The notes under the pieces: model-generated | The model's database searches: none | What the model saw: only the letters and a program-made list of their open reading frames with translations | Told to the model about the DNA's origin: nothing | Source of the DNA: Gemmiger gallinarum | Lineage (GTDB): Bacteria > Bacillota > Clostridia > Oscillospirales > Ruminococcaceae | Direction: 5' to 3' | DNA length: 64,000 nucleotides | NCBI RefSeq assembly: GCF_014982805.1 | Contig: NZ_JADCKC010000002.1 | Location: 1 to 64,000 of the forward strand | Program-made: the position numbers and the translations under genes | Shown here: positions 56,454 to 64,000 of the stretch, piece after piece | Numbering within the stretch: the stretch's first letter is position 1 | Layout: every line of letters begins with the position of its first letter

Positions 56454-56729
56454 TTACTTGCCGACCTTTTCCTTCAGACGGCCGCTCGCCTTGAAACCAG
56501 GAATCGCAGTGGGCTCCAGCTGGCTGGCAACTTTGGTCTTGGGGTTGGTGAAACTCTTGGTACGGCGCTGGCGCATTTCAAAACGGCCAAAGCCTGCAAT
56601 GGTGACCTTCTCGCCCTGTTTCAGTGTTTCACCGATCGTATCAAAAATACCGTCCATAATGGTTTCGACCTCTGCGGCCGAAATGCCGGTGCTTCCCGCA
56701 ACTTTGGTAATCAACTGAGATCTTGTCAT
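56454..56729 (-). CDS. HU-family DNA-binding protein
   Basis: 91 residues: MTRSQLITKVAGSTGISAAE, FGRFEMRQRRTKSFTNPKTK (the beta-ribbon arm), and FKASGRLKEKV. Histone-like nucleoid protein. Its terminator lies just downstream, so it is its own transcription unit. The 239 bases before carB's end (56730-56968) hold no gene. Confidence 0.95.
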   Translation of the reverse strand: MTRSQLITKVAGSTGISAAEVETIMDGIFDTIGETLKQGEKVTIAGFGRFEMRQRRTKSFTNPKTKVASQLEPTAIPGFKASGRLKEKVGK

Positions 56730-56968
56730 AAACTTTCTTTGCTCCCTAATCCATCTATGATCCTGCGCTTCGCGCAGACAGGCCGCCGGCCGGTCCCATT
56801 ACAGGGACGGCCGGCAGCACTGCGAATTAACGTAATCAATTATAGAAAAATAAACCCATGTAGGCAAGCATTTTTTTGAAAAAACAAAGGTGCCTGCCAA
56901 AAAATCGTCATTTCCGATAAAAACCGGGTTCACAGGAGCGGGGATTTCTGTATATTGTCTGCTCGACC

Positions 56969-59900
56969 TCAGGATTTTTTGCGATGCAGCGTACTGATAT
57001 CAATCAATTCACTGCGGCTGACATCGTGGTCGCCACGCAGGGTATCCACCAGCACGCGGGCGGTATCCAGCGCCGTAATGCAGGGGATGGACAGTTCGGT
57101 GGCCTTGCGGCGGAACTTGACCGAATCCCGGTGGGGATCACGGCCATGGGGGCTGGTGGAGATGATGTAATCCACCAGTCCGCTTTCCAGCAGATCGATG
57201 ACGTTGGGGCGCTCCCCGCTCATCTGGCGGACGACGCTGCAGGGGATCATCTGGCTGTTGAAGTAGCGGGCCGTCTCGGCGGTGCCGTAGATCTTGTAGC
57301 CGTAATCGTGCAGCTTCCAGGCCAGCTCGGCGGCCTCAGGCTTGTCGCTGTCCTTCACCGAGATGATGACGCAGGAACCGGGGCCGGGGACCTTGAACTG
57401 GTATCCCGCACCCACCAGGCCTTTGAGCATAGCCTCGTGGAAGGTGGGGGCAATGCCCAGCACCTCGCCGGTGGACTTCATTTCGGGGCCCAGCATGGTA
57501 TCCACGCCGTGCAGTTTCAGGAAGCTGTACACCGGCACCTTGACCGCGTAGTAGGGGCTCTTGCCGCCCCGCCACAGACCGGTGCCGTAGCCCATATCCT
57601 TGAGCTTTTCACCCAGGGTGCAGCGGACCGCAAGATCCACCATGGGCACGCCGGTGACCTTGCTGATATAGGGCACCGTGCGGGAGGAACGGGGGTTGAC
57701 CTCGATGACGTAGACCTTGCCGTCCTGCACCGCGTACTGGACGTTGACCAGACCCACGACCTTCAGCTCCCGGGCAAAACGTCCGGTGTAATCCACCAAA
57801 GTGTCAATGACCTTCTGGGGGAAGTCGTAGGGCGGGTAGACGCAGATGGAGTCGCCGGAATGGACGCCAGTACGCTCGATCTGCTCCATGATGCCGGGGA
57901 CCAGGTAGTCCTCGCCGTCACAGATGGCATCCACCTCACACTCGGTGCCGTAGATGTACTTGTCCATCAGCACGGGGTGGGACATATCCACATGGGCGGT
58001 GATGACGCCCATATACTCGATGACGTCGGCGGAGTTGTAGGCCACGATCATATTCTGACCGCCCAGCACGTAGGAAGGACGCATGAGAACGGGATAGCCC
58101 ACCTCCTGAGCTGCCTTGAGGGCCTCGTCCAGGGTATAGACGGTGCGGCCCTCGGGACGAGGAATGCCGCAGCGCTCCAGCAGTTCGTCAAAGCGCTCCC
58201 GGTCCTCGGCCTCGTCGATGGCGTCGGCAGGAGTGCCCAGGATGGGCAGGCCCACTTCATCCATGTGCTTGGCCAGTTTGATGGCGGTCTGACCGCCGAA
58301 CTGCACCAGGCAGGCGTCGGGCTTCTCAGTGGCGATGACGTTGTCCACGCTCTCGGGGTTGAGGGGATCAAAGTAGAGGCGGTCGCCGGTATCGAAGTCG
58401 GTGGAGACGGTCTCGGGGTTGTTGTTGACCAGAATGGCCTCGCAGCCGTGCTTTTTCAGCGTCCAGACCGCATGGACCGAGCAGTAGTCGAACTCAATGC
58501 CCTGACCGATGCGGATGGGACCGGAACCGAAGACCAGGACCTTCTTCTTTTTGGGGTCACTGTGCTCGGCAATGAACTGGGCGGACTCGTTGTCCCCGTC
58601 GCAGGTGGAGTAGAAGTAGGGGGTCTTGGCGGCAAACTCCGCGGCGCAGGTATCCACCATCTTGAAGCCGGCGCGGAAGTTCTCCACCGGCAGCTTGTCG
58701 GCGCCGGAAAGGCGCAGGATGGTCTTGTCCAGGAAGCCGTACTTCTTGGCCTCCAGGTACTTCTCTTTGGTCAGCTCGCCTTCCTTGAGGCCCAGCTCCA
58801 GATTGGCCAGATGCTGCATCTTGTCCAAAAACCACCAGTCGATCTTGGTGATGTCGTAGATGGTCTGGTGGGGCACACCCCGCTTGAGGGCCTCGTACAC
58901 GCAGAAGGCGCGCTCGGAGTCCTGCACATGCAGGTGCTCGATGATGTCCTCGGTGGACATTTCCTCAAAGGCAGGCAGGGTCAGGGTGTCCATGCCCAGC
59001 TCGGTGGAGGAGACCGCCTTCATCATGGCGTGCTCGAAGTTGTTGCCGATGGCCATGACCTCGCCGGTGGCCATCATCTGGGTGCCCAGGGACTTGTCCG
59101 CGTAGACGAACTTGTCAAAGGGCCACTTGGGATATTTGACGACCACGTAGTCCAGAGCCGGCTCAAAGCAGGCGCAGGTCTCGCCGGTAACGTCGTTGGT
59201 GATCTCGTCCAAGGTGTAGCCCAGGGCGATCTTGGTGGCAACCTTGGCGATGGGATAGCCGGTGGCCTTGGAGGCCAGAGCCGAGGAACGGGACACACGG
59301 GGGTTGACCTCGATGACCGCATACTCGAAGCTGTCCGGCTTGAGGGCAAACTGGCAGTTGCAGCCGCCCTCGATGCCCAGCTCGGTGATGATGTCCAGCG
59401 CCGCGGTACGCAGCATCTGGTATTCCTTGTCGGACAGGGTCTGGCTGGGAGCCACGACGATGGAGTCGCCGGTATGGACGCCCACGGGGTCCAGGTTCTC
59501 CATGTTACATACGGTGATCACGTTGCCCTTGGCGTCGCGCATCACCTCGTACTCGATCTCTTTCCAGCCGGCGATGCACTTTTCCACCAGGATCTGATGG
59601 ATGGGAGACAGGCGCAGGCCGTTGGTGGCGATCTCATGCAGCTTTTCCCGGTCCTCGCAGATACCGCCGCCGGTACCGCCCATGGTGAAGGCGGGACGGA
59701 CGATGACGGGGTAGCCGATGACCTCGGCAAAGTCCAGGGCGTCGTCCAGGTCCTCCACCACCTTGGAGGGGATGATGGGCTGGTGCAGCTTTTCCATGGT
59801 GTCTTTGAAAAGCTGACGGTCCTCGGCACGGTCGATGGTGTCGGGACGGCAGGCCAGCAGCCGGACGCCGGAGCGGTCCAGGTAGCCGGAGCGGGCCAGC

Positions 59901-60202
59901 TCCATGGAGAGGTTCAGACCCATCTGGCCGCCCAGATTGGGCAGGATGGCGTCGGGCTTTTCCTTCTCGATGACCTTTTCAATGACCTCGGCGGTCAGGG
60001 GCTCGATATAGACATGGTCGGCGATGTCGGGGTCGGTCATGATGGTGGCGGGGTTGGAGTTGACCAGCACCGTCTCGATGCCCTCGCTCTTGAGAGCGCG
60101 GCAGGCCTGGGTGCCGGAATAGTCGAACTCGGCCGCCTGGCCGATGATGATGGGGCCGGAGCCAATGACCAGAACCTTTTTAATACTGGGATCCTTCGGC
60201 AT
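56969..60202 (-). CDS. carB: Carbamoyl-phosphate synthase large subunit
   Basis: 1077 residues. Two homologous ATP-grasp halves: VLVIGSGPIIIGQAAEFDYS at residue ~10 and KVLVFGSGPIRIGQGIEFDY near 555, plus the C-terminal allosteric domain (about 940-1077). Makes carbamoyl phosphate for pyrimidine and arginine synthesis from bicarbonate, ammonia (from CarA) and 2 ATP. Last gene of the operon in this window, one base from carA's stop. Confidence 0.98.
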   Translation of the reverse strand: MPKDPSIKKVLVIGSGPIIIGQAAEFDYSGTQACRALKSEGIETVLVNSNPATIMTDPDIADHVYIEPLTAEVIEKVIEKEKPDAILPNLGGQMGLNLSMELARSGYLDRSGVRLLACRPDTIDRAEDRQLFKDTMEKLHQPIIPSKVVEDLDDALDFAEVIGYPVIVRPAFTMGGTGGGICEDREKLHEIATNGLRLSPIHQILVEKCIAGWKEIEYEVMRDAKGNVITVCNMENLDPVGVHTGDSIVVAPSQTLSDKEYQMLRTAALDIITELGIEGGCNCQFALKPDSFEYAVIEVNPRVSRSSALASKATGYPIAKVATKIALGYTLDEITNDVTGETCACFEPALDYVVVKYPKWPFDKFVYADKSLGTQMMATGEVMAIGNNFEHAMMKAVSSTELGMDTLTLPAFEEMSTEDIIEHLHVQDSERAFCVYEALKRGVPHQTIYDITKIDWWFLDKMQHLANLELGLKEGELTKEKYLEAKKYGFLDKTILRLSGADKLPVENFRAGFKMVDTCAAEFAAKTPYFYSTCDGDNESAQFIAEHSDPKKKKVLVFGSGPIRIGQGIEFDYCSVHAVWTLKKHGCEAILVNNNPETVSTDFDTGDRLYFDPLNPESVDNVIATEKPDACLVQFGGQTAIKLAKHMDEVGLPILGTPADAIDEAEDRERFDELLERCGIPRPEGRTVYTLDEALKAAQEVGYPVLMRPSYVLGGQNMIVAYNSADVIEYMGVITAHVDMSHPVLMDKYIYGTECEVDAICDGEDYLVPGIMEQIERTGVHSGDSICVYPPYDFPQKVIDTLVDYTGRFARELKVVGLVNVQYAVQDGKVYVIEVNPRSSRTVPYISKVTGVPMVDLAVRCTLGEKLKDMGYGTGLWRGGKSPYYAVKVPVYSFLKLHGVDTMLGPEMKSTGEVLGIAPTFHEAMLKGLVGAGYQFKVPGPGSCVIISVKDSDKPEAAELAWKLHDYGYKIYGTAETARYFNSQMIPCSVVRQMSGERPNVIDLLESGLVDYIISTSPHGRDPHRDSVKFRRKATELSIPCITALDTARVLVDTLRGDHDVSRSELIDISTLHRKKS

Positions 60203-60203
60203 T

Positions 60204-61325
60204 TCACTGGTCTCCTTTCGCTTGTTTCATCCGCCCGACAAAGCGGTCGAACAGGAATTCGGTATCCTTGGGGCCGCCGTTGGCCTCGGGGTGGAACTGC
60301 ACGGTGAAGCAGTTCCATTTGGTATAGACAACGCCCTCGCAGGTCTTGTCGTTGGCGTTGACATGGCTGACCACGCCCACCTCGGCGGGCAGGGTCTCGC
60401 CCATGACGGCATAGCCATGGTTCTGGCTGGTGATGAAGGTGCGGCCGGTCTCAAACTCGGTAACGGGCTGGTTGGCGCCGCGGTGGCCGTACTTGAGCTT
60501 GCAGGTCTGGGCCCCCGCCGCCAGGGCGGTGAGCTGATGGCCCAGGCAGATGCCGAAGGCCGGGATGCCGGTGTCCAGCATCTCGCCGATGTTTTTGATG
60601 ATCTCCACGTTCTCGGCAGGGTCGCCGGGGCCGTTGGACAGCATGAGTCCATCGGCCTTCAGGGCAGCGAGATCCGCAGCGGTGGCCGTGCCGGGCAGCA
60701 CCGTCACACGGCAGCCGCGCTTGCACAGGCAGCGCACGATGTTATTCTTGCAGCCCAGGTCCAGCAGCGCCACATGCAGGGGCTGCCCCCCTTCCGCCAC
60801 GCCGGCGGTGGGCTCATAGGTCTCGGGCTCCTTGCAGGTGACGGTGGCGACAGCCTGGGTCACGGCGTAGGGCTTGATCTCGGCCATCAGGGCCGCCAGC
60901 TTTTCGGCGTCGGTATTGGGGTCAAACTCAGTGGTGATGGCACCGTTCATGACGCCGCTTTCCCGCAGGGTGCGGGTCAGGTGGCGGGTGTCGATGCCCT
61001 CAATGCCGATGATGCCGTTCTGCTTCAAAAACTCGTCCAGCGTCATCTCGCTGCGGAAGTTGCTGGGCGTGGTGCAGGCTTCGCGCACAATGTAGCCCTT
61101 GGCCCAGATGCGGCCGCTCTCCTTATCTTCGCTGTTCATGCCGTAGTTGCCGATCAGCGGATAGGTCTGGGTGATGATCTGGCCGTAGTAGCTGGGGTCG
61201 GTCAGAGTTTCCTCAAAACCCACCATGCCGGTGGCGAACACGACCTCGCCCACCGTGGTACCGGGGCAGCCGATGCTTTTGCCAGCAAAGACCATCCCGT
61301 TTGCCAAAACAAGATATGCGTTCAT
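60204..61325 (-). CDS. carA: Carbamoyl-phosphate synthase small subunit (glutaminase)
   Basis: 373 residues. C-terminal class I amidotransferase with FGICLGHQLTALAAGAQTCK (catalytic Cys) and TVQFHPEANGGPKDTEFLFD (His-Glu). N-terminal CPSase small-chain domain. Releases ammonia from glutamine for CarB. Immediately upstream of carB. Confidence 0.98.
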   Translation of the reverse strand: MNAYLVLANGMVFAGKSIGCPGTTVGEVVFATGMVGFEETLTDPSYYGQIITQTYPLIGNYGMNSEDKESGRIWAKGYIVREACTTPSNFRSEMTLDEFLKQNGIIGIEGIDTRHLTRTLRESGVMNGAITTEFDPNTDAEKLAALMAEIKPYAVTQAVATVTCKEPETYEPTAGVAEGGQPLHVALLDLGCKNNIVRCLCKRGCRVTVLPGTATAADLAALKADGLMLSNGPGDPAENVEIIKNIGEMLDTGIPAFGICLGHQLTALAAGAQTCKLKYGHRGANQPVTEFETGRTFITSQNHGYAVMGETLPAEVGVVSHVNANDKTCEGVVYTKWNCFTVQFHPEANGGPKDTEFLFDRFVGRMKQAKGDQ

Positions 61326-61386
61326 GTTACCTTTCCTTCCAAAATACCGTGCAATATCCGGATTCCCTCTGTGTTGGCGGCAGACC

Positions 61387-61983
61387 TTACAGCGTCTGCT
61401 TGGCCTGTTCCTTCATTTTGCGGCTGCCCAGATGGACCAGGGGGAGCTTGCCCTCCTTGCAGATGGGGCATTCCTCCGGCAGGTAGTTGGGCAGGTCCAG
61501 CTTGAGGGCGCTGGCCAGGATGGGAATGGGAGAGGGCGCCTCGGCGCGGGTGCGGTCGACGACGCAGACGATGCCCAGGCACTCGCAGCCGGCGGCTTCG
61601 ATGACCTTCTTGGTCTCCAGGCTGGAGATGCCGGTGGTGACCACGTCCTCGGCGATGATGCACTTCTCACCCGGATGCAGCGCAAAGCGCTTGAGGGTCA
61701 TGACGTTGTCCACACGCTCGGTGAAGATGGCCCGCTTGCCCAGCTGGCGGCCCAGCTCATAGGCATAGACGATGCCGCCCATGGCAGGTCCCACGATGAC
61801 ATCCACATCGGTGTCCTTCAGCTGCTCCGCCACAGAGGCCATGACCTCGGCGCACTTGTCGGGGTACTGCTGCAAAAAGGCCATCTGGCAGTAAGCGCCG
61901 GAATGACGGCCGCTGGAAAGCAGGAAGTGACCTTCCAGAAACGCTTCGCACTCTTTCAGAATTTCTTTGTTATCTCTCGCCAT
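61387..61983 (-). CDS. pyrE: Orotate phosphoribosyltransferase
   Basis: 198 residues, ATG 61983 after GGAGGGAATTATT. PRPP motif CIIAEDVVTTGISSLETKKV, and VDVIVGPAMGGIVYAYELGR. A C-terminal zinc-like pair ECPICKEGKLP is present. Converts orotate plus PRPP to OMP. A promoter lies in the 118-base gap to pyrD. Confidence 0.96.
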   Translation of the reverse strand: MARDNKEILKECEAFLEGHFLLSSGRHSGAYCQMAFLQQYPDKCAEVMASVAEQLKDTDVDVIVGPAMGGIVYAYELGRQLGKRAIFTERVDNVMTLKRFALHPGEKCIIAEDVVTTGISSLETKKVIEAAGCECLGIVCVVDRTRAEAPSPIPILASALKLDLPNYLPEECPICKEGKLPLVHLGSRKMKEQAKQTL

Positions 61984-62021
61984 AATAATTCCCTCCATAC
62001 CGCTGTTCCATTGTTGGTCCT

Positions 62022-62069
62022 ATCTTAACACAACCCGCATATACTTGCAAGTTATTCATGAGTTATTCA
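62022..62069 (-). promoter_or_regulatory. Promoter upstream of pyrE-carAB with direct repeats
   Basis: On the minus strand TTGCAA (62045-62050), 17 bases, TAAGAT (62022-62027). TGAATAACT occurs twice just upstream (62050-62058 and 62061-62069), 11 bp apart. The AT-rich TGAATAA motif resembles an ARG-box half, which would fit arginine control of carAB. That link is inference. Confidence 0.5.
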
Positions 62070-62101
62070 ATAAATATACGTTTTATACACTGTTTATGCA
62101 A

Positions 62102-63010
62102 TCAAACACGAGCGCAGCCGCGGATCTCGTCCAGCGTCTTGACGCCGTGGGCGTCCATCCAGGCGCCGATCTCCTTGGTGATGCGCACGCAGGCACCGGG
62201 GTCCATGAAGTTGGCGGTGCCAACCTGCACCAGCGTCGCGCCGGCCATGATGAACTCCAGGGCGTCAGCTCCGGTCAGGATGCCGCCCAGGCCCACCACG
62301 GGGATGTTCACCGCGCCCACCGCCTGCCAGACCATCCGCAGGGCGATGGGGCGCACCGCCGGGCCGGACAGGCCTGCAAAGACGTTGTCAAAGACGGGGC
62401 GGCGCTTTTCCAGATCGATGGCACAGGCCTGGAAGGTGTTGCACAGGCTGATGGCATCGGCACCGGCAGCTTCCACCGCCTTGCACATGTCGGGAATGTT
62501 CTCTGCCTGGGGACTGAGCTTGACGATGAGGGGCTTGGTGCAGCGGGCGCGCACCGCAGAGACGACGCCGGAAGCGTCGGCGCAGCGCACACCGTAGGCC
62601 AGACCGCCCTGCTTGACGTTGGGGCAGCTGATGTTCAGCTCAATGAAGTCCACATCGGTGGCGGACAGGCGCTCGGCGCCCTCGCAGTATTCCTCCACGC
62701 TGTGGCCGCCCAGGTTGGCCCAGGCGCTGGTGCCCAGCTGTTTCATCACCGGCAGCTCATGCTGGATGAAGTGGTCCACGCCGGGGTTCTGCAGGCCGAT
62801 GGAGTTCATCAGGCCGGAAGGGGTCTCGTGCAGGCGCTCGCCCCGGTTGCCGGGCTGACCGTTGAGGGTCAGGCCCTTGCCGGAGATGCCGCCCAGCAGG
62901 CGCAGGTCCTCGATGGCGGCGTATTCCTCGCCGAAGCCGAAGGTGCCGGAAGCCGCGACCACGGGGCCGGCCAGAGTTTTGCCCAGAAAGTTTACATGCA
63001 GGTCACTCAC
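62102..63010 (-). CDS. pyrD: Dihydroorotate dehydrogenase B, catalytic subunit
   Basis: 302 residues: ISGKGLTLNGQPGNRGERLH, IGLQNPGVDHFIQHELPVMK, FIELNISCPNVKQGG (active-site Cys region), VGLGGILTGADALEFIMAGA. Class 1B enzyme, which uses NAD via PyrK. Overlaps pyrK by four bases. Confidence 0.97.
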   Translation of the reverse strand: MSDLHVNFLGKTLAGPVVAASGTFGFGEEYAAIEDLRLLGGISGKGLTLNGQPGNRGERLHETPSGLMNSIGLQNPGVDHFIQHELPVMKQLGTSAWANLGGHSVEEYCEGAERLSATDVDFIELNISCPNVKQGGLAYGVRCADASGVVSAVRARCTKPLIVKLSPQAENIPDMCKAVEAAGADAISLCNTFQACAIDLEKRRPVFDNVFAGLSGPAVRPIALRMVWQAVGAVNIPVVGLGGILTGADALEFIMAGATLVQVGTANFMDPGACVRITKEIGAWMDAHGVKTLDEIRGCARV

Positions 63011-63777
63011 AGCTCGAACACCTCCCCGGCATCAAATACAGGCCCGTCCTTGCAGACGGTCTTGGGTCCCACTTTGGTGTGGCAGGTGCAGCCCAGGCAG
63101 GCGCCCAGACCGCAGGCCATCTTGTGCTCCAGGCTGGCCTTGCAGGGGGTCCCCGCCGCCGCGCAGAGTTTGGCAACGCCGCGCATCATGACGGTGGGGC
63201 CGCAGGTCAGCACCAGGTCGTACTGTTTGGGGTCCAGCAAGTCGGTGACCAGGCCGTGATGGCCTGCCGCGCCGCTGTCGGTGGCAATGGCGATGCTGTT
63301 GCAATAGGGTTCAAAGGCATCCATGCCGTAGGGCTGGTCCCGGAAGCCCACCATCAGGTCGGGCTTGCAGCCGGCAGCGGCCAGTTCCTTGCACAGCAGC
63401 AGCAGGGGCGCGGTGCCGATGCCGCCGCCCACCACGGCCACGCGGCCTGCCGCGGCAGCCCCGGCCACATCAAAGCCGTTGCCGCAGGGGCCGGTAAGAG
63501 TCAGCGTCTGGCCCCAGGCCAGGCGGGCCAGCTTCTGGGTGCCTTCGCCCTTGATCTGATAGAGGAAGGTCAGGGTGCCCTCGACGGTGTCCACATCGTG
63601 GACGCTGATGGGGCGGGAGAGCACCGGGCTTTCGTTGGCGGCCCAGGCGCGCAGCATATAGAACTGCCCTGCCTTGGGCATGGGGCCCTCCTTGGGCAGA
63701 GCCACCGTCAGGCGGCGGATGTCGGGCATGGGAGCGCTCTGGCGCAGCACCCGGACATTACAGCTTGTTGCACTCAC
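63007..63777 (-). CDS. pyrK: Dihydroorotate dehydrogenase electron-transfer subunit
   Basis: 256 residues, GTG start 63777 after GGGAGGATATCCAGA. FAD part VLSRPISVHDV, NAD part AVVGGGIGTAPLLLLCKELA, and [2Fe-2S] cysteines in MACGLGACLGCTCHTK with TVCKDGP. Transfers electrons from PyrD to NAD. Overlaps pyrF by 20 bases. Confidence 0.97.
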   Translation of the reverse strand: MSATSCNVRVLRQSAPMPDIRRLTVALPKEGPMPKAGQFYMLRAWAANESPVLSRPISVHDVDTVEGTLTFLYQIKGEGTQKLARLAWGQTLTLTGPCGNGFDVAGAAAAGRVAVVGGGIGTAPLLLLCKELAAAGCKPDLMVGFRDQPYGMDAFEPYCNSIAIATDSGAAGHHGLVTDLLDPKQYDLVLTCGPTVMMRGVAKLCAAAGTPCKASLEHKMACGLGACLGCTCHTKVGPKTVCKDGPVFDAGEVFEL

Positions 63778-64000
63778 TCTGGATATCCTCCCTCATACGA
63801 ACACATTCGTTGTAGGCGGCCTCGTCAAAGGCAACGCCGGGCTGCTTCTTCCAGGCCATCAGAATGCCGCGGCTGGAGTTGACCACGCCGCCGTTGCCCT
63901 TGTTCATGTACAGAGCAATGTCGCAGGCCTTGCCGCCCTGCGCGCCGTAGCCGGGGATCAGGAAGAAGGTGTTCTTGTAGCGGTCGCGGATCTCGGCAGC
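63758..64000 (-). CDS. pyrF: Orotidine 5'-phosphate decarboxylase, C-terminal part (continues beyond window)
   Basis: The last ~80 codons of a class that ends FLIPGYGAQGGKACDIALYM, then GVVNSSRGILMAWKKQP. This matches type 2 PyrF. The 5' part lies past base 64000. It is the first operon gene seen and overlaps pyrK. Confidence 0.9.
   Translation of the reverse strand, partial: AAEIRDRYKNTFFLIPGYGAQGGKACDIALYMNKGNGGVVNSSRGILMAWKKQPGVAFDEAAYNECVRMREDIQSECNKL

Overview
The window is a Gram-positive, GC-rich gut-type Clostridia chromosome (most like Oscillospirales/Ruminococcaceae, judged from gene families, codon use and the class 1B PyrK/PyrD pair) that carries one complete podovirus-like prophage (about 141-44676) and about 19 kb of ordinary host genes to its right.

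The prophage sits in a tRNA-Pro(UGG) gene (91-166). A 28-bp duplication, 141-168 and 44649-44676, marks attL and attR. attL rebuilds the tRNA 3' end with a phage terminator, and the original host tRNA terminator now lies beyond attR. Lysogeny genes at the right end read rightwards: a CI-like repressor, an ImmA-like metalloprotease, a membrane protein and a tyrosine integrase. A near-ideal operator-overlapped promoter at 42498-42526 fires leftwards into a Cro-like gene and a long early operon (41.9 to 29.1 kb): SSAP recombinase, HNH proteins, SSB, DnaD-like initiator, dUTPase, an SPFH/prohibitin protein, a PP-loop protein, a circularly permuted C5 methyltransferase and a Lar-like protein. A Panacea/PemK-like toxin-antitoxin pair follows at 28.0-28.9 kb. 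A GC-rich rightward accessory cassette with a J-domain protein (24.9-28.0 kb) is controlled by a ribbon-helix-helix gene with palindromic operators. The leftward late region (24.5 to 0.3 kb) holds terminase small subunit, a tRNA/structured-RNA cluster, terminase large subunit, scaffold, capsid, portal, adaptor, tail nozzle, fibres, endolysin, holin and a 2194-residue ejection protein. Tail tube, sheath and tape-measure genes are absent, which fits a podovirus.

The main discovery is amber recoding. Seven late genes (terminase large subunit, a DUF6275-like protein, major capsid, portal, tail nozzle, a tail fibre and a small virion protein) are each interrupted by exactly one in-frame TAG, with sensible coding on both sides. 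The phage encodes a tRNA with anticodon CUA directly upstream of the terminase ribosome binding site. No late gene uses TAG as a stop. TAG ends only three early, accessory or lysogeny genes, and none of the 19 host genes whose stop is visible. The CUA tRNA has a long variable arm and G73, so the inserted amino acid is not obviously the glutamine known from other amber-recoded phages. The single, mostly promoter-proximal TAG per gene suggests a translational gate on virion genes.

Right of attR are an Mrr type IV restriction gene, an EFR1 ferredoxin-flavodoxin, a DUF368 undecaprenyl-phosphate translocase-like protein, a YitT/YczE-like membrane protein with a MarR regulator, GNAT and AlkD genes, a Gfo/Idh/MocA oxidoreductase, a HAD phosphatase, gpsA, a metallophosphoesterase, an unusual ParB-like/BMP fusion, an HU protein, and the pyrimidine operon pyrF-pyrK-pyrD-pyrE-carA-carB read leftwards off the window edge.
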